A DNA stretch of 38,405 nucleotides, from assembly GCA_026987955.1 (NCBI GenBank), contig JALSME010000026.1, positions 1-38,405 on the forward strand. The letters are read 5' to 3'. Origin of the DNA: Sulfurospirillum sp. (GTDB lineage Bacteria; Campylobacterota; Campylobacteria; Campylobacterales; Sulfurospirillaceae). Shown here piece after piece: positions 25,815-34,786 of this stretch; the stretch's first letter is position 1; each line of letters starts with the position of its first letter. The notes beneath the pieces are model-generated. The model did not search any database. It saw only the letters and a list, made by a program, of their open reading frames with translations, and had not been told where the DNA came from. A program made the position numbers and the translations under genes.

Positions 25815-26165
25815 ATGAGACATAAGCATGGATACAGGAAGCTTGGTCGTACTTCAACGCATAGAGCTGCGCTTTTGAAGAATATGGCTATAGCAATTAT
25901 AAAAAGTGAAAAGATAGAAACTACTATTCCAAAGGCAAAAGAGCTTAGAGGGTATATAGAAAAATTAATCACTAAAGCAGGTAAGGGTGATTTCAACGCT
26001 CATAGAGCAATATTTTCTGCACTACAAGATAAAGAGTGTACAAAGAAACTAGTTGAAGAAATCGCACCTAAATATGTAGATAGAAATGGTGGTTATACAA
26101 GAATCATCAAAACTCGCACAAGAAGAGGCGATGCTGCTCCTATGGCTTTCATAGAGTTAGTATAA
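25815..26165 (+). CDS. rplQ: 50S ribosomal protein L17
   Basis: L17 sits near the tunnel exit. The 116-aa protein begins [20 protein letters not shown] and contains [18 protein letters not shown] and the closing [20 protein letters not shown], all typical. It is the last gene of the ribosomal cluster and is followed 14 bases later by a hairpin. Confidence 0.97.
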   Translation: MRHKHGYRKLGRTSTHRAALLKNMAIAIIKSEKIETTIPKAKELRGYIEKLITKAGKGDFNAHRAIFSALQDKECTKKLVEEIAPKYVDRNGGYTRIIKTRTRRGDAAPMAFIELV

Positions 26166-26178
26166 CACTTCAAAACTC

Positions 26179-26196
26179 GGAGACCTTTGGGTCTCC
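26179..26196 (+). terminator. Likely terminator of the ribosomal cluster
   Basis: A perfect 7-bp stem, GGAGACC with GGTCTCC around loop TTTG, lies 14 bases after rplQ. The T-rich part (CTTTCTTTTTATT) begins about 15 bases downstream rather than directly, so termination may be incomplete. Confidence 0.6.
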
Positions 26197-26232
26197 AACT
26201 CTCCTTTAAACTTTCTTTTTATTCATTTATAG

Positions 26233-26238
26233 TATAAT
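26233..26238 (+). promoter_or_regulatory. -10 element for the Nfu-murE genes
   Basis: TATAAT in the context TATAGTATAATCACC is 28 bases before the ATG at 26266, downstream of the rplQ hairpin. Confidence 0.55.
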
Positions 26239-26265
26239 CACCATATTAAAATAAATGGAGATGTG

Positions 26266-26544
26266 ATGATACCTTTTAGTGATGAGGAATTACTTCCTGC
26301 AGTTGAAAAATCTTTAGAAAAAGTAAAACCAATGTTGGCGTTAGATGGTGGTGGTATGACACTTCTTGCCATTAAAAATGGTAGAGTTTTTGTTCAGCTT
26401 TTAGGAGCTTGTGTCGGTTGTGCTTCAAGTGGACAGACTCTTAAATATGGAATTGAAAGACAATTGAGGATTGATATACATCCTGAAATTGAGGTTATAA
26501 ATATAGCTCCAGGAATGGAAGATACTATAGAAAAGTTTGACTAA
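26266..26544 (+). CDS. NifU C-terminal-domain (Nfu-type) Fe-S carrier protein
   Basis: The 92-aa protein is a stand-alone NifU C-terminal domain with LDGGGMTLL and the cluster-binding pair C49/C52 in GACVGCASSGQTLK. Such proteins carry and transfer [4Fe-4S] clusters in the cytoplasm. I chose ATG 26266, five bases after GGAG, over an adjacent in-frame GTG at 26263. It has its own promoter after the ribosomal terminator and slightly overlaps or abuts the next gene, depending on that gene's start. Confidence 0.93.
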   Translation: MIPFSDEELLPAVEKSLEKVKPMLALDGGGMTLLAIKNGRVFVQLLGACVGCASSGQTLKYGIERQLRIDIHPEIEVINIAPGMEDTIEKFD

Positions 26545-26545
26545 A

Positions 26546-27109
26546 TTGAAAAAGTATTTAAAAAGAGGAATTAATAGTTTTTATAAAAAAAACTATGATG
26601 AGGCACTTTTGTACTTCTCACTTGCACTTAATGATAAGCCAAGTTCAAAAGAAGCTAGAGTTTGTGCAATTTTATCAGAATTGGCGATTGATAAAGAGGA
26701 TGAAGCAACTGCTCTTTATGAATACTATTTAATTAGCAAAGATAGTGGTGTACATAATCCTGAAGAGATGATTGAAGATATAGTAGATTCAATAGAGTTA
26801 ACCATGGAAAGTTTAAATGCCCTCTTTTTTGAAAGTGAAATAGAGGCAAAGATTGATGAAGAAAATGGTATTGCTTATGATGATTTTAGAGCTTTTATAG
26901 AGAGTAAAGATAGTTTTAGAGAAGCTTTTGAAAATATTATGTTTTCTACAAAAGTTATTATTCATAAAAAAGATGATTTTATAGATTTTTTAGAAAAATT
27001 AATAGACAATGGCTTTAAAGAGATGTCTATGAATTACTTTGAAAGTGCAATTCAGCTATTTCCAAATGATGAGAAAATATTAAACCTTGTAAAAAAAGTA
27101 AAAAATTGA
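26546..27109 (+). CDS. TPR-like protein of unknown function
   Basis: The roughly 187-aa acidic, helical protein begins MKKYLKRGINSFYKKNYDEA, a TPR-like opening (Lys-rich, then NYDEALLYFSLALND), and ends with another possible repeat (MNYFESAIQLFPNDEKILNL). No enzyme motif or signal peptide is visible. TTG at 26546 gives a natural start just after the Nfu stop; a TTG at 26537 is an alternative. Its stop overlaps the murE start (TTGA), so it is probably co-translated with murE. A role in envelope growth is only a guess. Confidence 0.75.
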   Translation: MKKYLKRGINSFYKKNYDEALLYFSLALNDKPSSKEARVCAILSELAIDKEDEATALYEYYLISKDSGVHNPEEMIEDIVDSIELTMESLNALFFESEIEAKIDEENGIAYDDFRAFIESKDSFREAFENIMFSTKVIIHKKDDFIDFLEKLIDNGFKEMSMNYFESAIQLFPNDEKILNLVKKVKN

Positions 27110-28389
27110 TACTAAAAATAGATAATATAAGTGGCTTTAGTGCAATTACAGACGATTCGACTGAGTGCAGTGAGACAACAGCATTTATTTTAACTCATCA
27201 AAATAAAAAATACCTTGATTGTGTGAGAACTAAAGTAATAACTCCAAAGGAGTGTTTAGATATATTAGGAATAACAGATAAGATTAAAATTATCGGTATA
27301 ACAGGAACTAATGGAAAAACAACAACAGCTGCTGCAATATACTCTATACTTTTAGATTTAGATAAAAAAGTTGCTTTTCAGGGAACTAGGGGCTGCTTTA
27401 TAAATGAGAAAAGATATGAAGAAAAAAGTTTAACTACCCCACCTATATTACAATCAATTGCAAATATTAAAAAGGCTATAGAGCAGGGTTGTGAATATTT
27501 TGTTATGGAAGTTAGCTCACATGCAATAGAGCAAAAACGCATTGAAGGGTTAGAATTTGCACTAAAAATTTTAACAAATGTTACACAAGACCATCTAGAT
27601 TATCATGGCACAATAGATGAGTATATTGCAGTAAAAAGTAGATTTTTTGAAGATGATGGGATGAAGCTCATCAACAAAGATGATGGCAAAATAAGATTCA
27701 ACAAAAGAGGTTGTATGACCTATGGTGCAGAATACCCATCGACTTATAAAGTCACTGCTTACTCTTTAAGCAGTGGAGTAAGTGCAGTAATACAAAAGTT
27801 TGATAAGATGTACGATTTTAGCTCTCCTCTTCATGGGTTTTTTAACCTTTATAATATAGTTGCAGCAATTAGTGCAGTAGATATGCTTGAAGTTGCTCCA
27901 ATTGAAGATATTTGTGAGGCAGTTTCACATTTTGGTGGGGTAGAAGGTCGCATGGAAGTTGTTAGTGATGAGCCTTTAGTTATTGTAGATTTTGCACATA
28001 CTCCAGATGGAATGGATAAAGTATTAGATGCCCTAAAAGAGCGAGATATGATAGTAGTTTTTGGAGCAGGTGGCGATAGAGATAGAAACAAAAGACCAAA
28101 GATGGGAAACATAGCTAACAGATATGCAAAAAAAGTTATAGTAACAAGTGACAACCCAAGAAGTGAAGATCCAAATCTAATCATAGAAGATATTGTATTG
28201 GGGATAAAAAACAAAAACTCTCTACATGTAGAGGTAGATAGGAAAAAAGCTATTGAGTATGCTTTACAAATAAGAGATGAAAATGAAATTGTTGTTATAT
28301 TAGGAAAAGGTGATGAGTCCTATCAAGAAGTAAAAGGAAACAGAATTCCTTTCGATGATAGAGAAGTAGTTAGGGAGCTATTAAACTAA
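27106..28389 (+). CDS. murE: UDP-MurNAc-tripeptide synthetase, meso-DAP-adding (MurE)
   Basis: MurE adds meso-diaminopimelate to UDP-MurNAc-L-Ala-D-Glu in the cytoplasm. The ATP-binding motif GITGTNGKTTT is near residue 65, the central EVSSHAIEQKRIEGL block near 140, TNVTQDHLDYHGT follows, and the DNPRSEDP motif near 344 is the DAP-specificity signature. The 427-aa length is short, because the N-terminal UDP-binding domain is reduced, a common state in Campylobacterota. The start is TTG 27106, overlapping the preceding stop. Confidence 0.93.
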   Translation: MILKIDNISGFSAITDDSTECSETTAFILTHQNKKYLDCVRTKVITPKECLDILGITDKIKIIGITGTNGKTTTAAAIYSILLDLDKKVAFQGTRGCFINEKRYEEKSLTTPPILQSIANIKKAIEQGCEYFVMEVSSHAIEQKRIEGLEFALKILTNVTQDHLDYHGTIDEYIAVKSRFFEDDGMKLINKDDGKIRFNKRGCMTYGAEYPSTYKVTAYSLSSGVSAVIQKFDKMYDFSSPLHGFFNLYNIVAAISAVDMLEVAPIEDICEAVSHFGGVEGRMEVVSDEPLVIVDFAHTPDGMDKVLDALKERDMIVVFGAGGDRDRNKRPKMGNIANRYAKKVIVTSDNPRSEDPNLIIEDIVLGIKNKNSLHVEVDRKKAIEYALQIRDENEIVVILGKGDESYQEVKGNRIPFDDREVVRELLN

Positions 28390-28401
28390 TTTTTTCAGCT
28401 A

Positions 28402-28425
28402 AAAAACATATGTTTTTGATACAAT
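28402..28425 (+). promoter_or_regulatory. Palindrome and -10 element before the ferredoxin gene
   Basis: A 16-base palindrome AAAAACATATGTTTTT (28402-28417) is followed by TACAAT (28420-28425), 26 bases before the ATG at 28452. The palindrome could be an operator or a weak murE terminator. Confidence 0.35.
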
Positions 28426-28451
28426 TCAAGCAAAATTTATAAGGATTTATT

Positions 28452-28826
28452 ATGGGAATTCCACAACCAGCATTTTATATTTTTAAGTGTGAACAGAGCT
28501 CACCTCCAGGTATGCCAAAACCAAGCTGTGTAAATGCACAAACAAGAGAACTATACCAGTATATGGCAAACAAGTTAATGGCAATGGGAGTAACTTCAAC
28601 AGTTCATCCAATAAGAACAGCATGCCTAAACAGGTGTCAAATGGGACCAGTTATGCTGATTGAGCCAGGTCACCATATGTATATTGGTCTTACTAAGGAA
28701 AAAATAGATAGAATAATAGATGAACATATCATAAAAGGTAACCCAGTAAAAGAGTATATAATACCAGATGAGTATTGGGATGAGGCGATAAGCCCTGCTA
28801 AAATGATGGAAATGACACAAGGATAA
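28452..28826 (+). CDS. Thioredoxin-like [2Fe-2S] ferredoxin
   Basis: The 124-aa protein has the four-cysteine pattern of thioredoxin-fold ferredoxins: FKCEQ (C13), C26 in PSCVNAQ, and CLNRC in the second half, followed by [17 protein letters not shown]. Such proteins move electrons in the cytoplasm and resemble NuoE-type subunits. The C-terminal 35 residues ([20 protein letters not shown]) end in an extension. It lies two bases before panD, possibly in the same transcript. Its partner enzyme cannot be told from context. Confidence 0.88.
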   Translation: MGIPQPAFYIFKCEQSSPPGMPKPSCVNAQTRELYQYMANKLMAMGVTSTVHPIRTACLNRCQMGPVMLIEPGHHMYIGLTKEKIDRIIDEHIIKGNPVKEYIIPDEYWDEAISPAKMMEMTQG

Positions 28827-28828
28827 AC

Positions 28829-29194
28829 ATGACATTTGAAATGTTATACGGAAAAATTCATAGAGCAACAGTAACGGATGCAAATCTAAACTATGTAGGT
28901 TCCATTACAGTTGATAAAGACTTGATGGATGCTTCAAAGCTTGTAGTAGGTCAAAAAGTAGAGATAGTAAACATAAATAATGGTGAAAGATTTAGCACTT
29001 ATGTTATAGAGGGAGAGAGAGGCAAAAAAGATATTTGCCTAAATGGAGCAGCTGCAAGAAAAGCTGAGGTAGGAGATAGAATCATCATAATTGCATATGC
29101 AAGTATGGATGAGACAGAGAGAGAAAAGTTTAAGCCAAATGTTGTATTGGTTGATGAAAACAACAATATAGAAGAGATACGAGATTTTATTTAA
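28829..29194 (+). CDS. panD: Aspartate 1-decarboxylase (PanD)
   Basis: PanD makes beta-alanine for pantothenate and CoA. It is made as a proenzyme that cleaves itself at Gly24-Ser25 (YVGSITVD here) to create the pyruvoyl group. The 121-aa length is standard, and [20 protein letters not shown] is the conserved second half with the substrate-binding region. It starts two bases after the ferredoxin gene and is followed 14 bases on by the YbaB gene. Confidence 0.95.
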   Translation: MTFEMLYGKIHRATVTDANLNYVGSITVDKDLMDASKLVVGQKVEIVNINNGERFSTYVIEGERGKKDICLNGAAARKAEVGDRIIIIAYASMDETEREKFKPNVVLVDENNNIEEIRDFI

Positions 29195-29208
29195 AATAGG
29201 TAGTAAAT

Positions 29209-29520
29209 ATGTTTGAAAATATGGACTTCTCTAAAATGGGAGAAATGTTACAAGAAGCACAAAAAAATGCTCAGAAAATGCAAGAAGAGGCAAAAAGTAG
29301 ACTGTATACTGCAAAAAGTGGTGGAGGTCTTGTAAGTATTAGTATAAACGGAGAAGGTGAAGTGAACGATATAACTATAGATGACTCTCTTTTAGAAGAT
29401 AAAGAGTCTTTACAGATTCTTCTTATGAGTGCGACAAATGATGCCATTAAAATGGTAGAAGATAGTAAAAAACACGCAGCAGCTCAGATGCTTCAGGGCA
29501 TGGGTGGCTTCGGTAAATAA
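29209..29520 (+). CDS. YbaB/EbfC-family nucleoid-associated protein
   Basis: The 103-aa protein binds DNA as a dimer in characterised relatives. The sequence has the typical N-terminal helix rich in Gln, Lys and Met (MGEMLQEAQKNAQKMQEEAK), a central GGGLVSISINGEGEVNDITI sheet region, and a C-terminal helix ending QGMGGFGK. It lies between panD and the PDZ gene and shares close spacing with both. It is not next to dnaX/recR, its usual neighbours elsewhere. Confidence 0.92.
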   Translation: MFENMDFSKMGEMLQEAQKNAQKMQEEAKSRLYTAKSGGGLVSISINGEGEVNDITIDDSLLEDKESLQILLMSATNDAIKMVEDSKKHAAAQMLQGMGGFGK

Positions 29521-29531
29521 GGAAAGGCCAT

Positions 29532-30545
29532 ATGGTTCGTTTAGTAATTTCACTTTTTTTAATTTTTCAAGTTCTAGCTGCTACAGAGTTTACATATCCT
29601 GATTTTAGACAATGCTACAAAAAAAATAAACAATCATTTGTATATTTTGGAGATACTAGAGCAGTTGCTGTAAGTAAATACTTAGCAGTCGCATACTCTC
29701 AAACAAAGCCTAAAGTACCATTTATAAAGTTTGATCCATTTTTAAATTTGTATCTTTTTAAATCTAAAAAGAGTTTAAATCCTGTTAAGTTAAAAGAGAC
29801 AAAGGCACTCAAGCTTGGAGAGTGGATTGCTGGAATGGATGACACCTCTTTATATGCTGGAAATTTTGCAAAAAGTGGAGATGTGTTAGATAGTTTTTAT
29901 CTTCAAAATGCAAAACTAGATGAAAATAGTATTATTGTATGTCTTTGTTGTGAAGTATATGGTATAGGGATTGGTGCAGGATCATTTATCGGAAGTGAGT
30001 ATATCAAAAGATTTATAAGCGCTAAAGAGATCTATTATGGAGATATTGGAGTTAGATTTGAAAAACATGCAAATAACTTTGTTGTTAAAAGCAAAGATCC
30101 ATTTTATGTTAATCAACTTCTTAATGTTGGCGATAAGATTTTAAAAATAAATGGAAAAAGAGTAACTACTTTAAAACAGTTAAATCAAACTATACTTTTC
30201 TCTAAACCTAAAAGTATTATAAAATTAGATATTTTAAGAGATAAAAATATTTTAAAAAGAAGTTTAGTAGTTCGTTCTCGTATGGGTGGCGGTTATCTGA
30301 GCGACTCATTTTTAGAAAAAAAAGGTATATTTTTAGATAAAGATATGAAGATTAAAAACATAACCCCAAATAGTTTTGCTCAAAAAAGTGGTCTACATGT
30401 AGGAGATAGACTTATACAGATAGATCATAAAAAAATACAGAGTGAAGATAATATAAAAGAGTATCTCTCAAATATAAAATCAAAAGAAGCTCATCTTCTG
30501 TTTGACAGAAATGATTTTCAATTTTTTGTTAAAATAGGATTTTAA
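29532..30545 (+). CDS. Secreted PDZ-domain protein
   Basis: The 337-aa protein has a signal peptide (about 1-17, hydrophobic LVISLFLIFQVLAA). Its N-terminal half (about 20-180) matches nothing I recognise and contains a CLCCEVYGIGIG cysteine segment. Two PDZ-like domains follow: about 190-255 (LLNVGDKILKINGKRVTTL) and 265-337 (NSFAQKSGLHVGDRLIQID). There is no protease catalytic triad. It is likely a periplasmic scaffold or regulator; similar genes are found across Campylobacterota. Its TAA overlaps the start of the prenyl synthase gene. Confidence 0.85.
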   Translation: MVRLVISLFLIFQVLAATEFTYPDFRQCYKKNKQSFVYFGDTRAVAVSKYLAVAYSQTKPKVPFIKFDPFLNLYLFKSKKSLNPVKLKETKALKLGEWIAGMDDTSLYAGNFAKSGDVLDSFYLQNAKLDENSIIVCLCCEVYGIGIGAGSFIGSEYIKRFISAKEIYYGDIGVRFEKHANNFVVKSKDPFYVNQLLNVGDKILKINGKRVTTLKQLNQTILFSKPKSIIKLDILRDKNILKRSLVVRSRMGGGYLSDSFLEKKGIFLDKDMKIKNITPNSFAQKSGLHVGDRLIQIDHKKIQSEDNIKEYLSNIKSKEAHLLFDRNDFQFFVKIGF

Positions 30546-31390
30546 TGATAAAAGATTTTGAAATTTTTTTAAAAGATAACCTACCTCAAGTAGACAGTTT
30601 TCATCCATATTTTAACCAAGCTTTAGGAGAGATGCTAGATGCTGGAGGTAAAAGGTTTAGACCTCTTTTACTTCTTAGTGTGGTGCAACACTCATCTCCT
30701 CTTTTGGTTAAAAATGCAATGCATGTTGCACTTGGAGTAGAGATGCTTCATACCTACTCACTTATACATGATGATTTACCATCTATGGATAATGCAGGTT
30801 TAAGAAGAGGACAAACAACTCTACATGTAAAGTATGATGAAGTAACAGCGATACTTGTTGGAGATGCTTTAAACTCTCATGCATTTTATATGATAGCCAA
30901 TGCACCACTAAGCGATGATGTGAAAGTAAAGTTAACTTCTATTTTGGCACGAGATGGTGGTGTTAGTGGCATGATAATAGGTCAAGCAATTGATTGCAAG
31001 TTTGAGGATGAAAAACTAACCTTAGAACAACTAAAATTTCTACATTTAAATAAGACAGCAAAATTAATAGCAGCATCACTACTAATGGGAGCTGTCATTG
31101 GCGGCATAAGTGAAGATAAGCAAAAAATTCTTTATAATTTTGGATTAAAACTTGGAGTTTTATTTCAAGTTCAAGACGATATTATAGATGCAACACTTTC
31201 GAGCAAAGAGGCAGGAAAGCCAACTAGTAATGATAAGCACAAAAATTCTTTTGTTAACTTATTGGGGCTTAGTGGTGCGAAAAGAGAGAAGCAAAAATTA
31301 ATTGAAGAGTTAAATAAAGAGACAAATATATTAGAGAGTGGTCTAGCAAAAATGCTACAAAAAATAATAAGTGATTACTTTAAAGGATAA
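30545..31390 (+). CDS. ispA: Polyprenyl synthetase, farnesyl diphosphate synthase-like
   Basis: The enzyme condenses isopentenyl diphosphate with allylic diphosphates to make C15 or C20 chains. The 281-aa product has GGKRFRPLLLLS, the first aspartate-rich motif HDDLPSMDN (with two residues inserted, as in FPP synthases) and the second motif QVQDDIIDAT. Its product length is not settled by sequence. It lies upstream of tkt and, five genes on, uppP, which recycles a related lipid. Confidence 0.93.
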   Translation: MIKDFEIFLKDNLPQVDSFHPYFNQALGEMLDAGGKRFRPLLLLSVVQHSSPLLVKNAMHVALGVEMLHTYSLIHDDLPSMDNAGLRRGQTTLHVKYDEVTAILVGDALNSHAFYMIANAPLSDDVKVKLTSILARDGGVSGMIIGQAIDCKFEDEKLTLEQLKFLHLNKTAKLIAASLLMGAVIGGISEDKQKILYNFGLKLGVLFQVQDDIIDATLSSKEAGKPTSNDKHKNSFVNLLGLSGAKREKQKLIEELNKETNILESGLAKMLQKIISDYFKG

Positions 31391-31393
31391 AAT

Positions 31394-33367
31394 ATGGAAG
31401 ATAAACAAATGTTACAAAAACAGGCCGATACAATTAGATTTTTATGTGCAGATATGGTTCAAGCTGCAAATAGTGGACACCCAGGGGCTCCAATGGGGCT
31501 AGCAGATATAGTGACTGTTTTAAGTAGACATATTAACCATAATCCAAAAGATACAAAATGGCTAAATAGAGATAGATTAGTTTTTAGTGGTGGTCATGCA
31601 TCATCATTGGTATACTCATTTTTGCATTTAAGCGGATATGATTTGAGTTTGGAAGATTTAAAAGAGTTTAGACAGTTTGGTAGTAAAACTCCAGGTCATC
31701 CAGAGTATGGAGATGTTCCTGGTGTTGAAGTAACAACAGGACCTTTAGGACAAGGTGTAGCCAATGCAGTAGGTTTTGCAATGGCAGCTAAGTATGCAGC
31801 CAATATTTTAAATAGTGATAAAGCAACTGTAATAGACCATAAAGTTTACTGTTTGTGTGGAGATGGAGATCTTCAAGAGGGAATTAGTTATGAAGCATGT
31901 GCATTTGCAGGGCATTTAAGTCTTGATAATCTTGTAGTAATTTATGATTCCAATGAAATCACGATCGAAGGAAATACAAATATTGCCTGGAGTGAAGATG
32001 TAAAACGAAGATTTGAGGCTCAAGGTTGGATAGTAGCACGCATCGATGGACATGATTTTGATGAGATAAATGAAGCGATAGAGAATTCAAAAGAGGCAAA
32101 TAAGCCATTTTTAATTATTGCTAATACAACTATTGCTAAAGGAGCTTGTCAAATGGAAGGAAGCCACCATGCACATGGTGCACCTTTGGGGGATGAAGAG
32201 ATTTCAAACTCAAAAAAGAAAGCTGGATTTGATCCTCAAAAGAAGTTTTTTATTCCTGAAGATGTAAAAGCAAGATTTGAATGTGCTTTAGAAAAGGGAG
32301 AGCTAGCACAGTCACAATGGAATAGAGTAATAGAAAATGATCTAAGTGAAGAACAAAAAAATCTTTTAGCGGCACTGCTAAATCCAGATTTTTCAAAGAT
32401 TGAGTATCCAACTTATGAAGATGGAAATGGTGTAGCTACTCGTGATAGTAACGGACAAATTTTAAATGCGATTGCTAAGGCTGTTCCAGGCTTCATGGGT
32501 GGAAGTGCTGATCTTGGACCATCAAATAAGAGTGAGCTAAAAGGTATGGGGAATTTTCCATTTGGAAGAAATATCCACTTCGGAATTCGTGAACACTCTA
32601 TGGCAGCCATTACAAATTCATTTGCTCTTTATGGTCTATTTATCCCTTTTTCGGCTACATTTTTTATATTTAGTGATTACTTAAAACCTGCAGCGAGATT
32701 GAGTGCTCTTATGAGTCTTAAAAACTTCTATGTTTGGACTCATGATAGTATTGGAGTTGGTGAAGATGGACCTACTCACCAGCCAATTGAACAATTAAGC
32801 CAGTATAGAGCTTTACCAAATTTTTACACATATCGTCCAGCTGATGCAATAGAAAATGTAAAGTCTTGGAAAAAAGCACTTAGTATGAATGCTCCAGCAT
32901 CTTTTGTCTGTTCTCGTCAAAAACTTACAGTATTAAAAGATAAAAGAGAGATAGGCGATGTTGAAAATGGAGGATATCTACTTACAAAAAGAGAAAATGC
33001 AACTCTAACATTGATGGCAAGTGGTAGTGAAGTTTATCTATGTCTAAGAGCTGCATGTGCACTAGAAAAACTAGGTATTAATGCAAATATTGTTAGTGTT
33101 CCTTGTTTCGACCTTTTAGTAGAACAAGACAAAAGTTATATAGACTCTATCATAGATCCAAACACAAAAGTTCTTGCAGTTGAGGCAGGAGCAGGAACAG
33201 AGTGGTATAGATTTGCAGATGAAGTTATCTGTATGACTCGTTTTGGGGCATCAAGTCCAGCTGATAAGCTATTTAAAAAGTTCGGTTTCTCTGAAGCAAA
33301 TATAACAAAAAAAGCTTGTGAGTTGGTTGGAGTAGAGTATAAGCAGTCATCAAGTTGCGATGTATAA
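31394..33367 (+). CDS. tkt: Transketolase
   Basis: Transketolase moves two-carbon units in the pentose phosphate and Calvin-type pathways with thiamine diphosphate. The 657-aa protein has the N-terminal ANSGHPGAPMGLAD and TTGPLGQGVANAVG blocks, the ThDP motif GDGDLQEGISYEA through YDSNEITIEG, and the pyrimidine domain with GIREHSMAAI and HDSIGVGEDGPTHQPIEQL. All are intact. It overlaps the phosphatase gene by eight bases in another frame. Confidence 0.96.
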   Translation: MEDKQMLQKQADTIRFLCADMVQAANSGHPGAPMGLADIVTVLSRHINHNPKDTKWLNRDRLVFSGGHASSLVYSFLHLSGYDLSLEDLKEFRQFGSKTPGHPEYGDVPGVEVTTGPLGQGVANAVGFAMAAKYAANILNSDKATVIDHKVYCLCGDGDLQEGISYEACAFAGHLSLDNLVVIYDSNEITIEGNTNIAWSEDVKRRFEAQGWIVARIDGHDFDEINEAIENSKEANKPFLIIANTTIAKGACQMEGSHHAHGAPLGDEEISNSKKKAGFDPQKKFFIPEDVKARFECALEKGELAQSQWNRVIENDLSEEQKNLLAALLNPDFSKIEYPTYEDGNGVATRDSNGQILNAIAKAVPGFMGGSADLGPSNKSELKGMGNFPFGRNIHFGIREHSMAAITNSFALYGLFIPFSATFFIFSDYLKPAARLSALMSLKNFYVWTHDSIGVGEDGPTHQPIEQLSQYRALPNFYTYRPADAIENVKSWKKALSMNAPASFVCSRQKLTVLKDKREIGDVENGGYLLTKRENATLTLMASGSEVYLCLRAACALEKLGINANIVSVPCFDLLVEQDKSYIDSIIDPNTKVLAVEAGAGTEWYRFADEVICMTRFGASSPADKLFKKFGFSEANITKKACELVGVEYKQSSSCDV

Positions 33368-34010
33368 AGCAGTAATATTCGACCTAGATGGTACACTTCT
33401 TGATACTCTTGAAGACATAGCTATAAGTTGTAACTATGTACTAGAACAGTTTAAAAAAAGTCCTCTACCTATAGAGGACTATAAACTTATAGTTGGACAA
33501 GGTGCAGCTCAACTTTTTAAAGATCTTTTACCAAACTTATCAGAAGACGAACAAGTAGAGGCATTAGAAATATTTGAAAAACACTATGCAAAACAGTTTG
33601 ACAAACATACAAAAATCTATACCGACATAAGTAAAGTCCTTACTTTTTTGCAAGTAAGAGGAATAAGGATAGCTGTTCTTTCGAACAAGCCAAACTCATT
33701 TACAAAAAAGTGTGTTATAAAATACCTTCAAGATTGGAACTTTGAAGCAGTTTACGGCATACGAGAAGGAATTCCAAAAAAACCAAATAAAGTAGGTGTA
33801 ATAGAGATACTAAAAGAGTTACATTTAGATGCTTCAGAAGCTATTTTTATAGGCGATACTAAAGTAGATATGCAAACTGCAAAAAATGCAAATATGACTT
33901 CTATAGGTGTTTTATGGGGTTTTAGAGACCGAGATGAACTTGAAAAAAATGGAGCAGACTATATAGTAGAAACTCCAGTGGATTTAGTAAAGTTACTGGG
34001 CGATTTATGA
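33360..34010 (+). CDS. HAD-family phosphatase, phosphoglycolate phosphatase-like
   Basis: The 216-aa cytoplasmic HAD hydrolase has motif [11 protein letters not shown] (about 7-16), motif II VLSNKP, motif III lysine near PKKPNK, and motif [16 protein letters not shown]. The cap is of the Gph/PGP type, so phosphoglycolate is the best guess at substrate, though HAD specificities vary. It overlaps tkt by eight bases and uppP by four (ATGA), so it sits in one operon with them. Confidence 0.85.
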   Translation: MYKAVIFDLDGTLLDTLEDIAISCNYVLEQFKKSPLPIEDYKLIVGQGAAQLFKDLLPNLSEDEQVEALEIFEKHYAKQFDKHTKIYTDISKVLTFLQVRGIRIAVLSNKPNSFTKKCVIKYLQDWNFEAVYGIREGIPKKPNKVGVIEILKELHLDASEAIFIGDTKVDMQTAKNANMTSIGVLWGFRDRDELEKNGADYIVETPVDLVKLLGDL

Positions 34011-34774
34011 ATATTTTTGATGCGATAATTCTTGGAATCATTGAAGGATTTACGGAGTTCTTACCAGTATCTTCAACAGGACACCTTATAGTAGCAAGCC
34101 AATTTTTAGGAATTGAACAGACCAATGTATCAAAAGCATTTGAGGTAATAATTCAATCAGCTGCTATTTTAGCTGTATTTTTTAACTACAAAGATAAGTT
34201 TAAAGTAGAAAAGTTTGATTTATGGGTCAAGGTAATCTTGGCATTTATTCCTATAGGAGCGGTTGGATTTATTTTCTCTCATCAGATAAAAGCTCTTTTT
34301 AGTGTAGAGATTGTTGCATGGATGTTTATCATTGGTGGAGTGATATTTATATTTGTAGAGAAGTTTTTTCTAAAAGATGAAAAAACAGCAATTGATGATG
34401 TAGAAAAAATTACTATAAAACAATCTCTTTGGATTGGTTTTGCACAAATTTTTGCACTAATTCCAGGTACTAGTAGGGCAGGATCGACTATCATAGGTGG
34501 ATTGCTTGTTGGACTTAGTAGAAAGGCGAGTGCAGAGTTTAGTTTTTTGCTTGCATTTCCTGTCATGGGTGCAGTAACAGGCTATGATATATTGAAGCAT
34601 TATAAAGAATTTGATGCTGATCATCTTCTAAATTTAGGTATTGGTTTTTTTGTTTCATTTATAGTAGCATATTTTACAATAAAACTTTTTTTAGTTTTTC
34701 TTCAAAGATTTACTTTCGTACCATTTGGTATATATAGAATCATTTTAGGAATCATTCTATTAAATTTTGTCTAA
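34007..34774 (+). CDS. uppP: Undecaprenyl-diphosphatase UppP (BacA)
   Basis: UppP recycles undecaprenyl diphosphate to the monophosphate carrier for cell-wall precursors at the inner membrane. The 255-aa protein has the catalytic segment [15 protein letters not shown] (about 14-28), the second conserved motif [10 protein letters not shown] near 156, and about eight hydrophobic segments. It overlaps the phosphatase gene by ATGA. Confidence 0.95.
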   Translation: MNIFDAIILGIIEGFTEFLPVSSTGHLIVASQFLGIEQTNVSKAFEVIIQSAAILAVFFNYKDKFKVEKFDLWVKVILAFIPIGAVGFIFSHQIKALFSVEIVAWMFIIGGVIFIFVEKFFLKDEKTAIDDVEKITIKQSLWIGFAQIFALIPGTSRAGSTIIGGLLVGLSRKASAEFSFLLAFPVMGAVTGYDILKHYKEFDADHLLNLGIGFFVSFIVAYFTIKLFLVFLQRFTFVPFGIYRIILGIILLNFV

Positions 34775-34786
34775 TAAGGAGAGAGC